A stretch of 64,000 nt of DNA from Aeriscardovia aeriphila (GCF_002259595.1 NZ_MWWU01000002.1:975305-1039304); one strand, 5' to 3'. Shown: positions 9,519 through 17,729, counted from the first letter of the stretch. Notes: generated by a model not told the origin, from the sequence alone. A program made the numbers and translations.

Positions 9519-10181
9519 TTAATGTTGCTGAATGGTAGAAAGAACCTGGCTGATATCAACTTCATCAGGGAGCTGATCGATCTCTGTATTAAACATTCTT
9601 TCAAAAGAGACCGATGAATCCGAACGATTGTTGTTCGAAGTAGTCCTCATGAGAGTTGTGAATGTTCTCTTATTAGACAAAGAATAGATACCTGCGGTTA
9701 CACCTCGAACTGCATATTGATCTCCGAAGACAGCCTTGTCCTCTGGTCTGTTGGGGTCTGCAACAGGGTTAAGAAAAAGCATTATGACCTCATTCTGTTT
9801 GAGAATAATAGGGTCATTTTCGCCCGTTTGCCGCACTGTTATTGAGCCTTCGGTAGCAGGTTTTCCTTTCAGCGTGGAGATCACATTGACTGTAGAGAGC
9901 GTTACGTAATGATAGTTATCTACATCAAGAGCTGTTTCTTGCTGTTCAACTTTCCCCACAACAATAAGTGGGCTATCATCAGTTAATTCCTCCAAAGAAG
10001 CATATGATCGTTCCCTCAAAAAGTGATATCGAGAGTCTTCCATGCTTAATCCCACTCGAGGAGTGGCAATCTTCTCTTCATGAGTTTGAGAAGCGCTGCT
10101 TCCACATCCCAATAGTGAAACACAAACGAGTACAGAAAGTACTCCTGAACCTACAGTCCGGACAATGTTACTTGTCATCAT
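9519..10181 (-). CDS. Predicted lipoprotein, diverged member of the same family
   Basis: A 220-residue protein with lipoprotein signal (lipobox SLLGC). The core aligns by eye with copies 1 and 2: LIVVGKVEQQE, then VNVISTLKGKPA, ITVRQTGENDP and QNEVIMLFLNP correspond to their VGEVIKKEV, VIGVLKGEHK, VIIREIGTGDP and KQILLIF. The C-terminus (DQLPDEVDISQVL) matches LPNEVTLGQI. It lacks the SKDWPVPNESS block. It is the first gene of the leftward metalloprotease/lipoprotein cluster. GAGGGA directly precedes two consecutive ATGs; the second, at 10178, has better spacing. Function unknown. Confidence 0.78.
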   Translation of the reverse strand: MMTSNIVRTVGSGVLSVLVCVSLLGCGSSASQTHEEKIATPRVGLSMEDSRYHFLRERSYASLEELTDDSPLIVVGKVEQQETALDVDNYHYVTLSTVNVISTLKGKPATEGSITVRQTGENDPIILKQNEVIMLFLNPVADPNRPEDKAVFGDQYAVRGVTAGIYSLSNKRTFTTLMRTTSNNNRSDSSVSFERMFNTEIDQLPDEVDISQVLSTIQQH

Positions 10182-10204
10182 TCCCTCAATTGACGTAGCG
10201 GATA

Positions 10205-10785
10205 GGGTTAGTCACCTCGTCTGTAGAAGAAGTCATCTTCGTTGGTAACTTCTTCTTCTCTTCTCCAGACCTCAGTGATCTTAGGTAGCGCACAAGGCGT
10301 CGAACGAAACAGTACTCACAGCAGTTTCTTTACTGCTTTTGCAGTATTCTATGCCCTACTTATTCCTTTGTCTAGATACCGTTTATAAACGAAACTTTCG
10401 AGAAGGATCTGCTTTTCATGGAGATGCTCGGGCTGCTGTGCACCCCACTCGCGGATAATGATTTTCTCATGCGGGCGATGCTTGCCTTTCAGCACACCAA
10501 TTATCGAGAATGTACTTTTCGTGATAATGCCGAAAATAGGGCTCGCAGTAACTTCTTTCTTCACCACTTCGCCGACGATCACATTGCTGGAATCATGTAT
10601 TAGTTGCTGAAGTGACTTGATACTTCCACTTCTTTCCACGGTAAAATTCTCCTCAGCAATCCCATACGAGGATTCATTGGGCACAGGCCAATCCTTCGAA
10701 GGAGTAGTCAGCCCACGACCAGTGAGAAGCAACGCTGTGGTAAGAATGACTGCAGTCAGTGAAAAGCTCAGCCTTCCCCCTACTT
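10205..10785 (-). pseudogene. Broken copy of the SKDWPVPNESS lipoprotein
   Basis: The open part (10349-10732) keeps LTTPSKDWPVPNESSYG and VIGVLKGKHRPHEKIIIRE but is damaged in three ways. The lipobox Cys is changed to Arg (LLTGRG instead of SLIGCG). The normal start is not evident; a signal-peptide-like hydrophobic stretch can still be read upstream to about 10785. The C-terminal half is frameshifted after KQILLESF. A VSF and KKKLPTKM remnant of the C-terminus can be read in another frame near 10220-10310. It lies between the lipoprotein cluster and the ICE end. Confidence 0.75.
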
Positions 10786-10801
10786 ATAGTGAATCGCCTG
10801 A

Positions 10802-11053
10802 GCAATATCGCACAGTGGCAATCTTAAGAAACGTCTTCTCACAACAACACTTGCCAGCTTATTAGTGATTGTTTTCCTTGCCACAGGCTTTGGCGTGTAC
10901 CAATGGCGTAGCCAACAAGAAGCGTTACAAACTTGCACGATGGTACTCGATTCTCTGAAGTACGACCTTCATCGGCTCAAGCAGCGCCAATCGTCAGATA
11001 GCTGTTTCAAGCGAAAAAGAAAATTTGGCTTAGCCCTCACCTCAATTAGTTGA
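10802..11053 (+). pseudogene. Remnant of a membrane-anchored coiled-coil protein
   Basis: An open stretch without a convincing start reads KKRLLTTTLASLLVIVFLA, then TGFGVYQWRSQQEALQTC, followed by a short charged helix. This matches the membrane segment and the Q-x-C region of the coiled-coil protein at 6250-7428 (KKSIAIIASS, then GVYAYWSNKQ and AVQTC). The acidic N-terminus and the long coiled coil are missing. It lies head to head with the broken lipoprotein gene. Confidence 0.65.
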
Positions 11054-11421
11054 CAAAAGTATTGAATGTATCCGTCTGTTTTGCTCTCTTTTGGTGGAAT
11101 AAAAATACTATTCGTCCAACAAACCATCCAGCAGATCCATCAGAGGGACATTCAAGACGATGGAGATCTTCAACACCTCCGTCACGCGCCAATGGATCCG
11201 CCCGATCAACTTCTTGGGAAGACGAGCTGGGAGAAGGCCTATGCGCTTTGCAAGCGGCTTTCAGCCATGTTTTTCCTCACCAAGAGGATACGAATATTCG
11301 AACCAATACGCGCATCATGTGCGAGATGTGAATCTGATGAACTAGACATACAAACTGCGTTTCATTCTTTCATTAATTCACCAAGAAGAACACTGCAGAA
11401 ACAAATTCTGCCAAGGAGTAT
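11054..11421. other. No recognisable gene; decayed chromosomal flank
   Basis: Several frames stay open here, but none has a good ribosome-binding site, a family match or consistent composition. The stretch lies just outside the left end of the integrated element and follows two pseudogenes, so it is probably degenerate coding sequence. Confidence 0.5.
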
Positions 11422-11470
11422 GAGCACTTTTTGTGCCCCCGCAGGGACTCGAACCCTGGACACGCGGATT
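11422..11470. repeat. attL: Left attachment site of the ICE (copy of tRNA-Lys 3' end)
   Basis: A 49-bp match (47 identical) to 55657-55705, with 39 consecutive identical bases (11432-11470). The identical part covers the 3' half of the tRNA-Lys(CTT) gene: acceptor 3' strand, T arm and part of the anticodon stem. The homology runs about 10 bases past the tRNA end. The rest of the tRNA is missing here, so this is the truncated copy left by site-specific integration. The integrase gene begins about 300 bases to the right. Confidence 0.9.
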
Positions 11471-11777
11471 TATCCCCTCCAGATGATTGCAATTCCAACA
11501 ATATTTTGTAGGAACTACATTCGAGGCAACTTTTATCGTATAAAACCTGTCCTATCTGTAAATCTTTCCTTTGTACGAGAAATGCGGGAAAGAAAATCTA
11601 TAACTATTTTTGTTCAATTCCTTCTATAAGCGTGTCGTAGGGACAAGACCACCACTTATGCATCATTAACTCTCCATTATCCGCATGTTTTTGGTTCGAA
11701 ATAGGGACGACATCACCACCTTTGGAACAATTATGATCGGAAGTTGTCCAATTCTGTTCTCTGAAAGGGAGACAACA

Positions 11778-12665
11778 ATGCCTGGCCCACTACCACGACC
11801 AATTCCACCAACATGGAACGAGCAAGTCACCACTTGGATCACCTGGCTCGCAAGTCGAGGCATCAGTTCCACCACAATCTACAGTTGGAAACATAAACTG
11901 TTAGCCTTCGCACACTTCACCCAACAACCACCAGAACTCATCACTGCAAACGATATTGAACAGTGGCTTGCACGAAACAAAAGCAGGAACACGAAGAGAG
12001 CAGACCTGTGCGCGATGAGAAGTTTCTACTCGTGCATGACACTGAAGAAGAAGATAAAGCACGACCCGTCACAAGACGTGGTGATGTCGAAGCGTTCTGT
12101 TCGTAAGATGACTCCTGCTCCTTATCAAAGTGTCATGAATTTGAAGAAGACAACTGAGCCTCGCATTCAGTTAATGGTGCTGTTGATGAGTGAGATGGGA
12201 TTGCGACGCAGTGAAGTTTCAGCGGTGCACGCGCACGATCTGAATCAAGAATTGAATGGTAAGCTCACACTCACCATTCATGGGAAGGGAGATAAAGAAC
12301 GGTTAGTTCCTGTCAGTCCTCGCGTGAAGAGACTTTTACTGAAGCAATTGAAGCAGAGTAAAAGCGGCTGGCTATTCCCCTCACGTAACCATGGTCATGA
12401 GAGCGGGAAGCATTTGACTGGAGCAACGATTGGGAAATTGGTGAGACAAGAAACAGGTTGGTCACCCCATGCGTTCCGTCGTCGCTTTGCTACCGATACT
12501 TTCCAGGCAACGCATAATATCTTCGCAGTGAAAGAACTTCTTGGTCATGCGAATCTTGCAGTCACACAACAATATTTGTGGACAGATCAACAAGAACTGG
12601 AACAAGCAATGCGTGATCTTAATGATTGGAGAACTCAACAACAGAAACTCATCAGGGTACAATAG
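11778..12665 (+). CDS. int: Tyrosine recombinase / ICE integrase
   Basis: Catalyses integration and excision between the att site and the tRNA-Lys gene. The 295-residue protein has an N-terminal SAM-like core-binding domain (about residues 10-95) and a catalytic domain. Visible catalytic residues: Arg in GLRRSEV, Lys in HGKGDKERL, the HxxR motif HAFRR, the second His in LLGHANLAVT, and Tyr in QQYLW. The ATG at 11778 is chosen because AAAGGGAG lies 8 bases upstream; an upstream start at 11685 has no such site. No separate excisionase was recognised nearby, unless the adjacent small HTH gene serves. Confidence 0.93.
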   Translation: MPGPLPRPIPPTWNEQVTTWITWLASRGISSTTIYSWKHKLLAFAHFTQQPPELITANDIEQWLARNKSRNTKRADLCAMRSFYSCMTLKKKIKHDPSQDVVMSKRSVRKMTPAPYQSVMNLKKTTEPRIQLMVLLMSEMGLRRSEVSAVHAHDLNQELNGKLTLTIHGKGDKERLVPVSPRVKRLLLKQLKQSKSGWLFPSRNHGHESGKHLTGATIGKLVRQETGWSPHAFRRRFATDTFQATHNIFAVKELLGHANLAVTQQYLWTDQQELEQAMRDLNDWRTQQQKLIRVQ

Positions 12666-12679
12666 AAGAAGAACTTGTG

Positions 12680-12691
12680 CCCCAATTGGGG
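12680..12691. promoter_or_regulatory. Palindrome overlapping the regulator's ribosome-binding site
   Basis: A perfect 12-bp palindrome, CCCCAATTGGGG. Its last bases form the Shine-Dalgarno sequence of the HTH gene. The same 16-base string TGTGCCCCAATTGGGG recurs inside the topoisomerase gene near 41804. Confidence 0.45.
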
Positions 12692-12702
12692 AGGTAAACA
12701 TT

Positions 12703-13074
12703 ATGTTACAGGAGCGGATGATGAGAAAAATAGTAGACTCAGCACGACTGCTCATCATTCGGGAGATGATGGGATTGAGTTCTCACCAACTCGCTTCCCT
12801 ACTCGGTGTAGATCACCGGTCTGTCATCCGGTGGGAGAATGGGATGTTTGAAGTTCCCGACTATGCTGATCGTAAATATAAGGAGTTGACCGAAGAGTTT
12901 GAAGGCTCAGCCGTCAACTTGGCGAAGGAAGCGCGCGCTCTCGGTTACGTTCCTGTACCTCATGATAAGAAAGCCCGATATGGTTTTCCCGCTTCGTGGT
13001 ATCGAGCTGTAGCTCGCCGTGCAGTGGAGATATCCGGATTGCCTGCTGTATGGGATGACGCACTCACGAAGTAG
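12703..13074 (+). CDS. Small helix-turn-helix regulator (YdiL/DUF1870-like)
   Basis: A 123-residue DNA-binding protein. The N-terminal half has a Cro/C1-type HTH (LIIREMMGLSSHQLASLLGV followed by DHRSVIRWENG), and the C-terminal part ends in ARRAVEISGLPAVWDDAL. The layout resembles YdiL-type regulators. It starts 38 bases after the integrase stop, at an ATG 8 bases from GGGGAGG. The Shine-Dalgarno sequence overlaps a perfect palindrome, CCCCAATTGGGG (12680-12691), that could be its own operator. It ends at a strong terminator. Likely role: control of integrase or transfer genes (inference). Confidence 0.7.
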   Translation: MLQERMMRKIVDSARLLIIREMMGLSSHQLASLLGVDHRSVIRWENGMFEVPDYADRKYKELTEEFEGSAVNLAKEARALGYVPVPHDKKARYGFPASWYRAVARRAVEISGLPAVWDDALTK

Positions 13075-13082
13075 AACAGAGG

Positions 13083-13111
13083 AAGCCCCTCAGAAAAATT
13101 CTGAGGGGCTT
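13083..13111. terminator. Intrinsic terminator after the HTH regulator
   Basis: A perfect 13-bp stem (AAGCCCCTCAGAA / TTCTGAGGGGCTT) with a 3-base loop, followed by TTGTT, 9 bases after the regulator's stop codon. Confidence 0.85.
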
Positions 13112-13191
13112 TGTTATGAAAAGAAAGAATATGAGTCATCAGTAAATCGTATAGGCAGCTCCTTTCCTTCTGTTACGCACAAGAGTGAAGA

Positions 13192-13818
13192 TCAGTATGA
13201 TCCAAAGGCAGAAAATGGATTCGAATTTTCGTTCATCTCGGACGAGTACTGATCAGAAGATTCATTCATATCATTATGAGCTTCGTCGGACGCCGGACTG
13301 TCAAATGAGGAGGCTGACTCTTCAGATGAAGTGTCAGTGTTCTGCTCTTCAGTGTTAGAGTCGATATTCAATTCATCCTGGTTGGAAACAGTTTGTTCTT
13401 CCTGATGCTCACTGTTATTCTCTGTGGACTTTTCCACAGGAGCGTCTTGTTCAAGTGAAGTCTGTTCAACTTCATCTGGCTTCTTCTGATCATCAGCTGG
13501 AGTAGAACTCTCATCAGCTGATTCATCAGAAGCGTCAGGAACAGACGGAGTCAGATCGAGCGCAACGATCTTGCGCAACTGGACAATAGGGATATTAACT
13601 TCTTGAGCAAACTGTGACAAACTCATTCGACGCAAACTCAAGAACTCAGTCAAAGCCGACTGTAGTTCCATCGTTGCGTTCTGAAGCTCCTGCGCAGAGC
13701 TAGCAATCGAACCTGTCAACTCTTCTAGTCTCTTCAAACTCTGACGATCATCTTTTAACATGCGATCAAACTTCTCTCCCAAGAAATTTGCAAGCTCACC
13801 ATTCAAACGTCGAGCCAT
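13192..13818 (-). CDS. Hypothetical protein: helical N-terminus with long acidic tail
   Basis: Function unknown. Residues 1 to about 105 are predicted helical, with a coiled-coil-like region (LKRLEELTGSIASSAQELQN) and an HTH-like segment (SLSQFAQEVNIPIVQLRKI). The remaining roughly 100 residues are a very acidic, Ser/Glu/Asp-rich disordered tail. The ATG at 13818 is preferred, with AAAGG upstream. It is transcribed away from the oriT candidate, opposite to mobC and the relaxase. A role as relaxosome accessory or regulator is possible from position only. Confidence 0.6.
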   Translation of the reverse strand: MARRLNGELANFLGEKFDRMLKDDRQSLKRLEELTGSIASSAQELQNATMELQSALTEFLSLRRMSLSQFAQEVNIPIVQLRKIVALDLTPSVPDASDESADESSTPADDQKKPDEVEQTSLEQDAPVEKSTENNSEHQEEQTVSNQDELNIDSNTEEQNTDTSSEESASSFDSPASDEAHNDMNESSDQYSSEMNENSNPFSAFGSY

Positions 13819-14077
13819 ACTCAGCACCTTTCTTTTTCTCACACCACACAAACGTGGCATGAAACTAACGCGGTTGAACTGCCTTACGTGATAGGAAATG
13901 CGAATTTCTTGATCTCAATGCCACAAAAACATGTGTGAAGGAAGTGTGAAGCATGAAGAAAAGCTCTCCAAAGATATGTAATGAAAATGTGAAGGCTGAA
14001 TTTTTCAGGAAACATTCAGACAATTCACATTGTGATGAAAGTGTGAACGCTCGTCGAAAACTCGCGTCCACTGTTCA

Positions 14078-14210
14078 TGTCCGACATTGTCGGACAAACA
14101 AAATGTCCACGTTTTAGTGGACTAACAAGCCACGCCTTTGTCCGACGACAAAGGCCAGTTTTTTCACACTTCTGACGAAAAGTGAAAAACCGTTTTTCGG
14201 GAGACCCGAA
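14078..14210. other. oriT: Candidate origin of transfer (oriT): cluster of five inverted repeats
   Basis: Five inverted repeats lie within 133 bases, immediately upstream of mobC and the relaxase: 14078-14096 (9-bp arms TGTCCGACA, 1-base centre); 14105-14122 (GTCCAC arms); 14134-14155 (GCCTTTGTC arms, loop CGAC); 14160-14189 (TTTTTCAC / GTGAAAAA); and 14196-14210 (TTCGGG arms, loop AGA). Relaxase loci usually have such a cluster at oriT. The nick position cannot be placed from sequence alone. Confidence 0.72.
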
Positions 14211-14235
14211 CCCCATACGAAGATCCGAGGGAAAA

Positions 14236-14619
14236 ATGAAACAGATTGAAGCAAAAGATAAAACACGAGATATTCGATTCACTATTAGATTCACACAAAG
14301 TGAATTGGATACGCTCAAAGATCTGATGGCAGACTCGTGGCCGCACGTTTCAAGTGTGAGTGAGATCATTCGCATCTGTTTATTCAAGAGAACAGATTTC
14401 AAACACGTGACAGTGTTCACTGACCCATCGGAAATCAGCGCAGCAATAAACAAATTCGGAAGAAACCTTGACGCATATCTCAAACTTGCTCGCACATTGG
14501 GCATTGAAAAGGACGACCTCGCTGAATTAGAGAAGCTCAGTCATGACGTTACTGAGTTCATGCAAAACGTATGGGACGACTACAAGCAGAAAGTAGGTGT
14601 GCAATATGGCCGTGCTTGA
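14236..14619 (+). CDS. mobC: Relaxosome accessory protein, MobC-like
   Basis: A 127-residue protein with a ribbon-helix-helix-like N-terminus (DIRFTIRFTQSELDTLKDLM, then SVSEIIRICLFKR) and a helical C-terminal half, the layout of MobC proteins that bind oriT and help the relaxase open it. The ATG at 14236 has GAGGG 5 bases upstream; an in-frame start at 14182 lacks one. It begins about 25 bases from the last palindrome of the oriT candidate, and its 3' end overlaps the relaxase start by 14 bases, indicating coupled expression. Confidence 0.8.
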   Translation: MKQIEAKDKTRDIRFTIRFTQSELDTLKDLMADSWPHVSSVSEIIRICLFKRTDFKHVTVFTDPSEISAAINKFGRNLDAYLKLARTLGIEKDDLAELEKLSHDVTEFMQNVWDDYKQKVGVQYGRA

Positions 14620-16060
14620 ATACGCGGGAAAAGATGGATGGATTCACTCCACACTCAAGAAAGCAATCCAATATATTCAAGACCCAGCGAAAACAACGAG
14701 TCCTGAAGGCAATCTTCTCATCTCAAACAGTATGCTCATCAAACCAAATGCTGATGATGAGACAGCATTCTTCTTCGAACGTTTCAGTCGCAACCCTCGA
14801 AACAGGAAGTCAAACAATCGTCTCGCTGCGCACTTTGTGCAAAGTTTCCCTGAAGAAGACGAGAAGAAGCTCACGCCCGAGCAAGTTCATGAGTTGGGTG
14901 TCCAACTTGCAGAAAAGATGACGGGTGGTTCAAAACATTTCATCGTAGCTACGCACGTGAGCCAGGCACACATTCATAATCACATTCTCATCGTCAACCA
15001 TGATGAGATCACCGGTCGGGCATGGAAATGGAATCAGCGTGACTTGAAAGCGTGGCGTGACATGAACGATCGCATCAGTCTGGAGAACAGTTTGTCTGTT
15101 CTGCCTCCAGCAAAGATTGGCTACGAACCAGAGAAAAACAGTTGGAAGAATATTGGCGAGCGTTATGCATTCGCGAATGGTCAGAGCAGACTAGAACAAC
15201 TCAGAATGATCATCGACACCACAGCCATGAACACCTCCACCTTCACCGAACTGAGAAAACAACTCACAAAGCACAACATTCAAATCCAAAACAGAGGAAA
15301 ACATTTCACCTATATATATAAAGGAGTAAAAATCCGCGACAACCGCCTGGGAGAAGCTTTCACACCCCAAAACCTCTTCGCACGACTGCAAAAAACAACA
15401 GTCTTTGAAATCACTATCAACAAAAGACTCATCATCAACAAAAATAAGGATACAGTCACGGTTGCTCTGCCTGGCACGCACGGAAATCTGCGCCTCACCA
15501 TCCCTCAAACACAAACTGTGAGCGACGGAACAACACTGCGCGCCTACATCGCAATCCACCGTGAACTCATTCTGCTCACCAAAACAGGACAACTCGATCA
15601 CAAGATCACAGGAGAAGAACTCCAAAACTACTTCACGCCAACGCACGAGCGAGCCAGCATCACTCGCGTGAACAATGATGATGACATTCAAGAGATCATG
15701 CAGGCAACCAGCCACACCGCACAACAAGAAATCAGTATGCAAAAGCAAATTGATGAAGTGCGACAAGCGCTCGCCATCATCACCGCTTACGACCCTCAAA
15801 CACAACACCTCAGTGTTGCTCAAAGCATGATCCAACGAGAACTCACTACCTATCAACAGCAATTAATGAAAATCGTCGTGCAAGAAACAATCCCTCTCAA
15901 CCAGGCAAGCCCCGAAGATCAAGCACAAGCATGGGATGAGAAAAACCAGAAGATCACAGCGCTGGAAAACAAAATCCAAGAAGATCAGAAAAGACTCCAG
16001 CTCTTAAACAACGTGGCAAAACATGTGCAAGAACGCAATAACCACAGGAGAAACCGATAA
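14606..16060 (+). CDS. mobA: MOB-family relaxase
   Basis: Nicks oriT and stays covalently bound to the 5' end of the transferred strand. Of 484 residues, the N-terminal roughly 190 form the relaxase domain. The metal-binding triad appears as THVSQAHIHNHI (the three-His motif of MOBP-type relaxases), and the region GNLLISNSM holds the conserved N-terminal motif. The C-terminal part is helical and Gln-rich. The ATG at 14606 lies inside the mobC 3' end after AGGTG; a GTG at 14597 is less likely. The C-terminus ends in NHRRNR, resembling the NR/SR endings of the genes that follow. Confidence 0.88.
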   Translation: MAVLEYAGKDGWIHSTLKKAIQYIQDPAKTTSPEGNLLISNSMLIKPNADDETAFFFERFSRNPRNRKSNNRLAAHFVQSFPEEDEKKLTPEQVHELGVQLAEKMTGGSKHFIVATHVSQAHIHNHILIVNHDEITGRAWKWNQRDLKAWRDMNDRISLENSLSVLPPAKIGYEPEKNSWKNIGERYAFANGQSRLEQLRMIIDTTAMNTSTFTELRKQLTKHNIQIQNRGKHFTYIYKGVKIRDNRLGEAFTPQNLFARLQKTTVFEITINKRLIINKNKDTVTVALPGTHGNLRLTIPQTQTVSDGTTLRAYIAIHRELILLTKTGQLDHKITGEELQNYFTPTHERASITRVNNDDDIQEIMQATSHTAQQEISMQKQIDEVRQALAIITAYDPQTQHLSVAQSMIQRELTTYQQQLMKIVVQETIPLNQASPEDQAQAWDEKNQKITALENKIQEDQKRLQLLNNVAKHVQERNNHRRNR

Positions 16061-16109
16061 CCAAGAAAGGATTCTCCCATGGGAAAAGTCAGATACGGAC
16101 AACACAACA

Positions 16110-16147
16110 ACACAACAACAAGAACAACAACACCTCAACCGATAAAC
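16110..16147. repeat. 38-bp copy of the 3' end of the gene at 27080-28576
   Basis: Identical to 28541-28578, which holds the last codons and stop of the 498-residue ICE protein. Here the copy lies in the gap between the relaxase and the exonuclease gene, where it encodes nothing obvious (a 27-codon frame from 16079 runs through it). It looks like a leftover of gene rearrangement. Confidence 0.7.
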
Positions 16148-16164
16148 CAAGGAGAAAAATAATC

Positions 16165-17637
16165 ATGGTCACACTACTCCCCGAAGAATTTGATACCACC
16201 GGAAGCCCAACCCAATATCTCATGGCGGCAACCTACCTCAACCACTCTGTGAACAACAGCATCGTCTTCATTGACACGGAAACAACAGGGCTCACCAGTG
16301 AAGACAAACTCCTCAGCCTCGCCATCACAGATCAACAAGGGGGCACACTCTTCTACGAGAAATTCAATCCCGGAGAACAACTTCTCACCACCGGCTGGCC
16401 ACAAGCAGAAAAAATCAACCACATCAGCCCCACTGACGTGAAAAACTGCCGACCATTCAATGACTATTTCACCCAAATTGACAGTATCCTGCAAGGCAAG
16501 ACCGCAGTTAGCGGGTATAACACGGATGGTTTCGACCTCAGCAAAATCAGGCAAGAAGGATACTACGGGTTCGACAAGCTCGCATCCCTCGACCTCATGC
16601 CACTCATCATTGCCATGTACTCACCCTACTGGAATGACCCCACGAAGAAAATCTACGAAAAAGCACCACACCTCACCGACGTGGCACGCTACTTCAACAT
16701 CACCTACGACCCTCACGACGCACTCAACGACACTCGAGCAACAGCACAATGCTTCGCCCGCACAATGGAAGCTGTCCAAAAGCGAGCCCAAGAAAAACTC
16801 GCCCAGGAACAGAATCTTTCCAAGGACAACAGGAAAACAGTCATCACTGTTGAGAATAAAGATTTTCGCGGAGTACCGTCAATCTATGACGCACTCTACC
16901 CCGCTATCATCCCTGGTGAAAAAGCTCTTGATGGAGTTGACGAAGTTCACTTCATCAACTGTAACTTCGAAGGCTTGGAACGAATCCAACTCGACGGACT
17001 CGTTGGCCAAGCTATAGCCAGTTTCGACAAGTGCAATTTCAACAAAACAAGCTTCTGGGATCTCGGATCTAAAACCATACCCACCAACTTCACTCATTGC
17101 ACCTTTAAAAACAGTCATCTTCAGGGAATCGGAGAGGACTACAACTTCCAAACCTCACTGCATGACTGTGACCTCAGCAACGCTACACTGGAAACCCTTT
17201 ACTTTGAAGAAGGCTCATTCGCCAATATCAATCTCACTGGTGCACACATCAATGAATGCACATGGTACGTACCTGACGATTTCACCAACGTGGACTTCAC
17301 CGACGTAACCCTGCATAATGTGGCGTTCGACTATGTCAAGCAAGAAATCGCACAACAGCTCATCCCAGTCATGCGAAACATCACTCTCGACGGAGTCAGC
17401 GTCATCAACCAGGTGGGGTATTACCAGGCAAACAATCGCCTCTACACTGCACCCACGCTCAACCACTACGAGCTCACTATGAACGGCGACTATGCGCCCA
17501 CCATGGACGGAGATGTAGAGTACAGCAGATGGAGAACCATCGAACAAGACATGTATTCCCCTGAAAAAGCAGAGCTCCTCTTCGCCCAAGACCTGCCAGG
17601 TCATGAACCAGAACAGCACAGAGGATTGAACCGTTAA
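16165..17637 (+). CDS. DEDDh 3'-5' exonuclease fused to pentapeptide-repeat-like domain
   Basis: 490 residues with two parts. Residues about 25-200 are a DnaQ-like exonuclease: Exo I FIDTETTG, Exo II SGYNTDGFDL, Exo III HDALNDTRAT, matching the D-E-D-D-h catalytic set of proofreading-type nucleases. Residues about 230-400 read as a degenerate pentapeptide-repeat helix (for example CDLSNATLETLYF, FANINLTGAHI, FTNVDFTDVTL). The C-terminus ends EPEQHRGLNR, like other genes of this region. AAGGAG lies 10 bases before the ATG. Pentapeptide proteins often mimic DNA, so a role in protecting incoming DNA or blocking host nucleases is a reasonable but untested idea. Confidence 0.78.
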   Translation: MVTLLPEEFDTTGSPTQYLMAATYLNHSVNNSIVFIDTETTGLTSEDKLLSLAITDQQGGTLFYEKFNPGEQLLTTGWPQAEKINHISPTDVKNCRPFNDYFTQIDSILQGKTAVSGYNTDGFDLSKIRQEGYYGFDKLASLDLMPLIIAMYSPYWNDPTKKIYEKAPHLTDVARYFNITYDPHDALNDTRATAQCFARTMEAVQKRAQEKLAQEQNLSKDNRKTVITVENKDFRGVPSIYDALYPAIIPGEKALDGVDEVHFINCNFEGLERIQLDGLVGQAIASFDKCNFNKTSFWDLGSKTIPTNFTHCTFKNSHLQGIGEDYNFQTSLHDCDLSNATLETLYFEEGSFANINLTGAHINECTWYVPDDFTNVDFTDVTLHNVAFDYVKQEIAQQLIPVMRNITLDGVSVINQVGYYQANNRLYTAPTLNHYELTMNGDYAPTMDGDVEYSRWRTIEQDMYSPEKAELLFAQDLPGHEPEQHRGLNR

Positions 17638-17656
17638 TGCGGCAACAAAAACACAA
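17585..17656. repeat. 72-bp direct repeat, left border of the restriction-modification cargo
   Basis: One mismatch from 20830-20901. It spans the last 17 codons and stop of the exonuclease gene and the first 19 bases of the shared leader (GCGGCAACAAAAACACAA). The two copies bracket the restriction-modification genes. Confidence 0.9.
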
Positions 17657-17686
17657 GCACCACTCACACAACAAACAACGACGGTA

Positions 17687-17729
17687 AAGAGAAGAGATCC
17701 TCACCATTATGGTGAGGATCTCTTCTCTT
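17687..17729. terminator. Perfect 19-bp hairpin at the left edge of the cargo
   Basis: Arms of 19 bp (starting AAGAGAAGAGATCC) with a 5-base loop, followed by a short T-rich stretch. It probably terminates readthrough from the exonuclease gene into the cargo, or transcripts in both directions. Confidence 0.7.

Noticed and set aside
11432..11470. A second tRNA-Lys gene at the left end
   Set aside because: Only the 3' half matches; after 11470 the sequence no longer forms the anticodon and D arms.
11066..11629. 187-residue rightward frame spanning the left att site
   Set aside because: It reads through the copied tRNA end and has no ribosome-binding site or family match; a frame broken by integration is not credible as a gene.
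16079..16162. 27-codon frame between relaxase and exonuclease genes
   Set aside because: It mostly reads the copied 3' end of another gene in an Asn/Thr-rich frame; a leader peptide is possible but not supportable.
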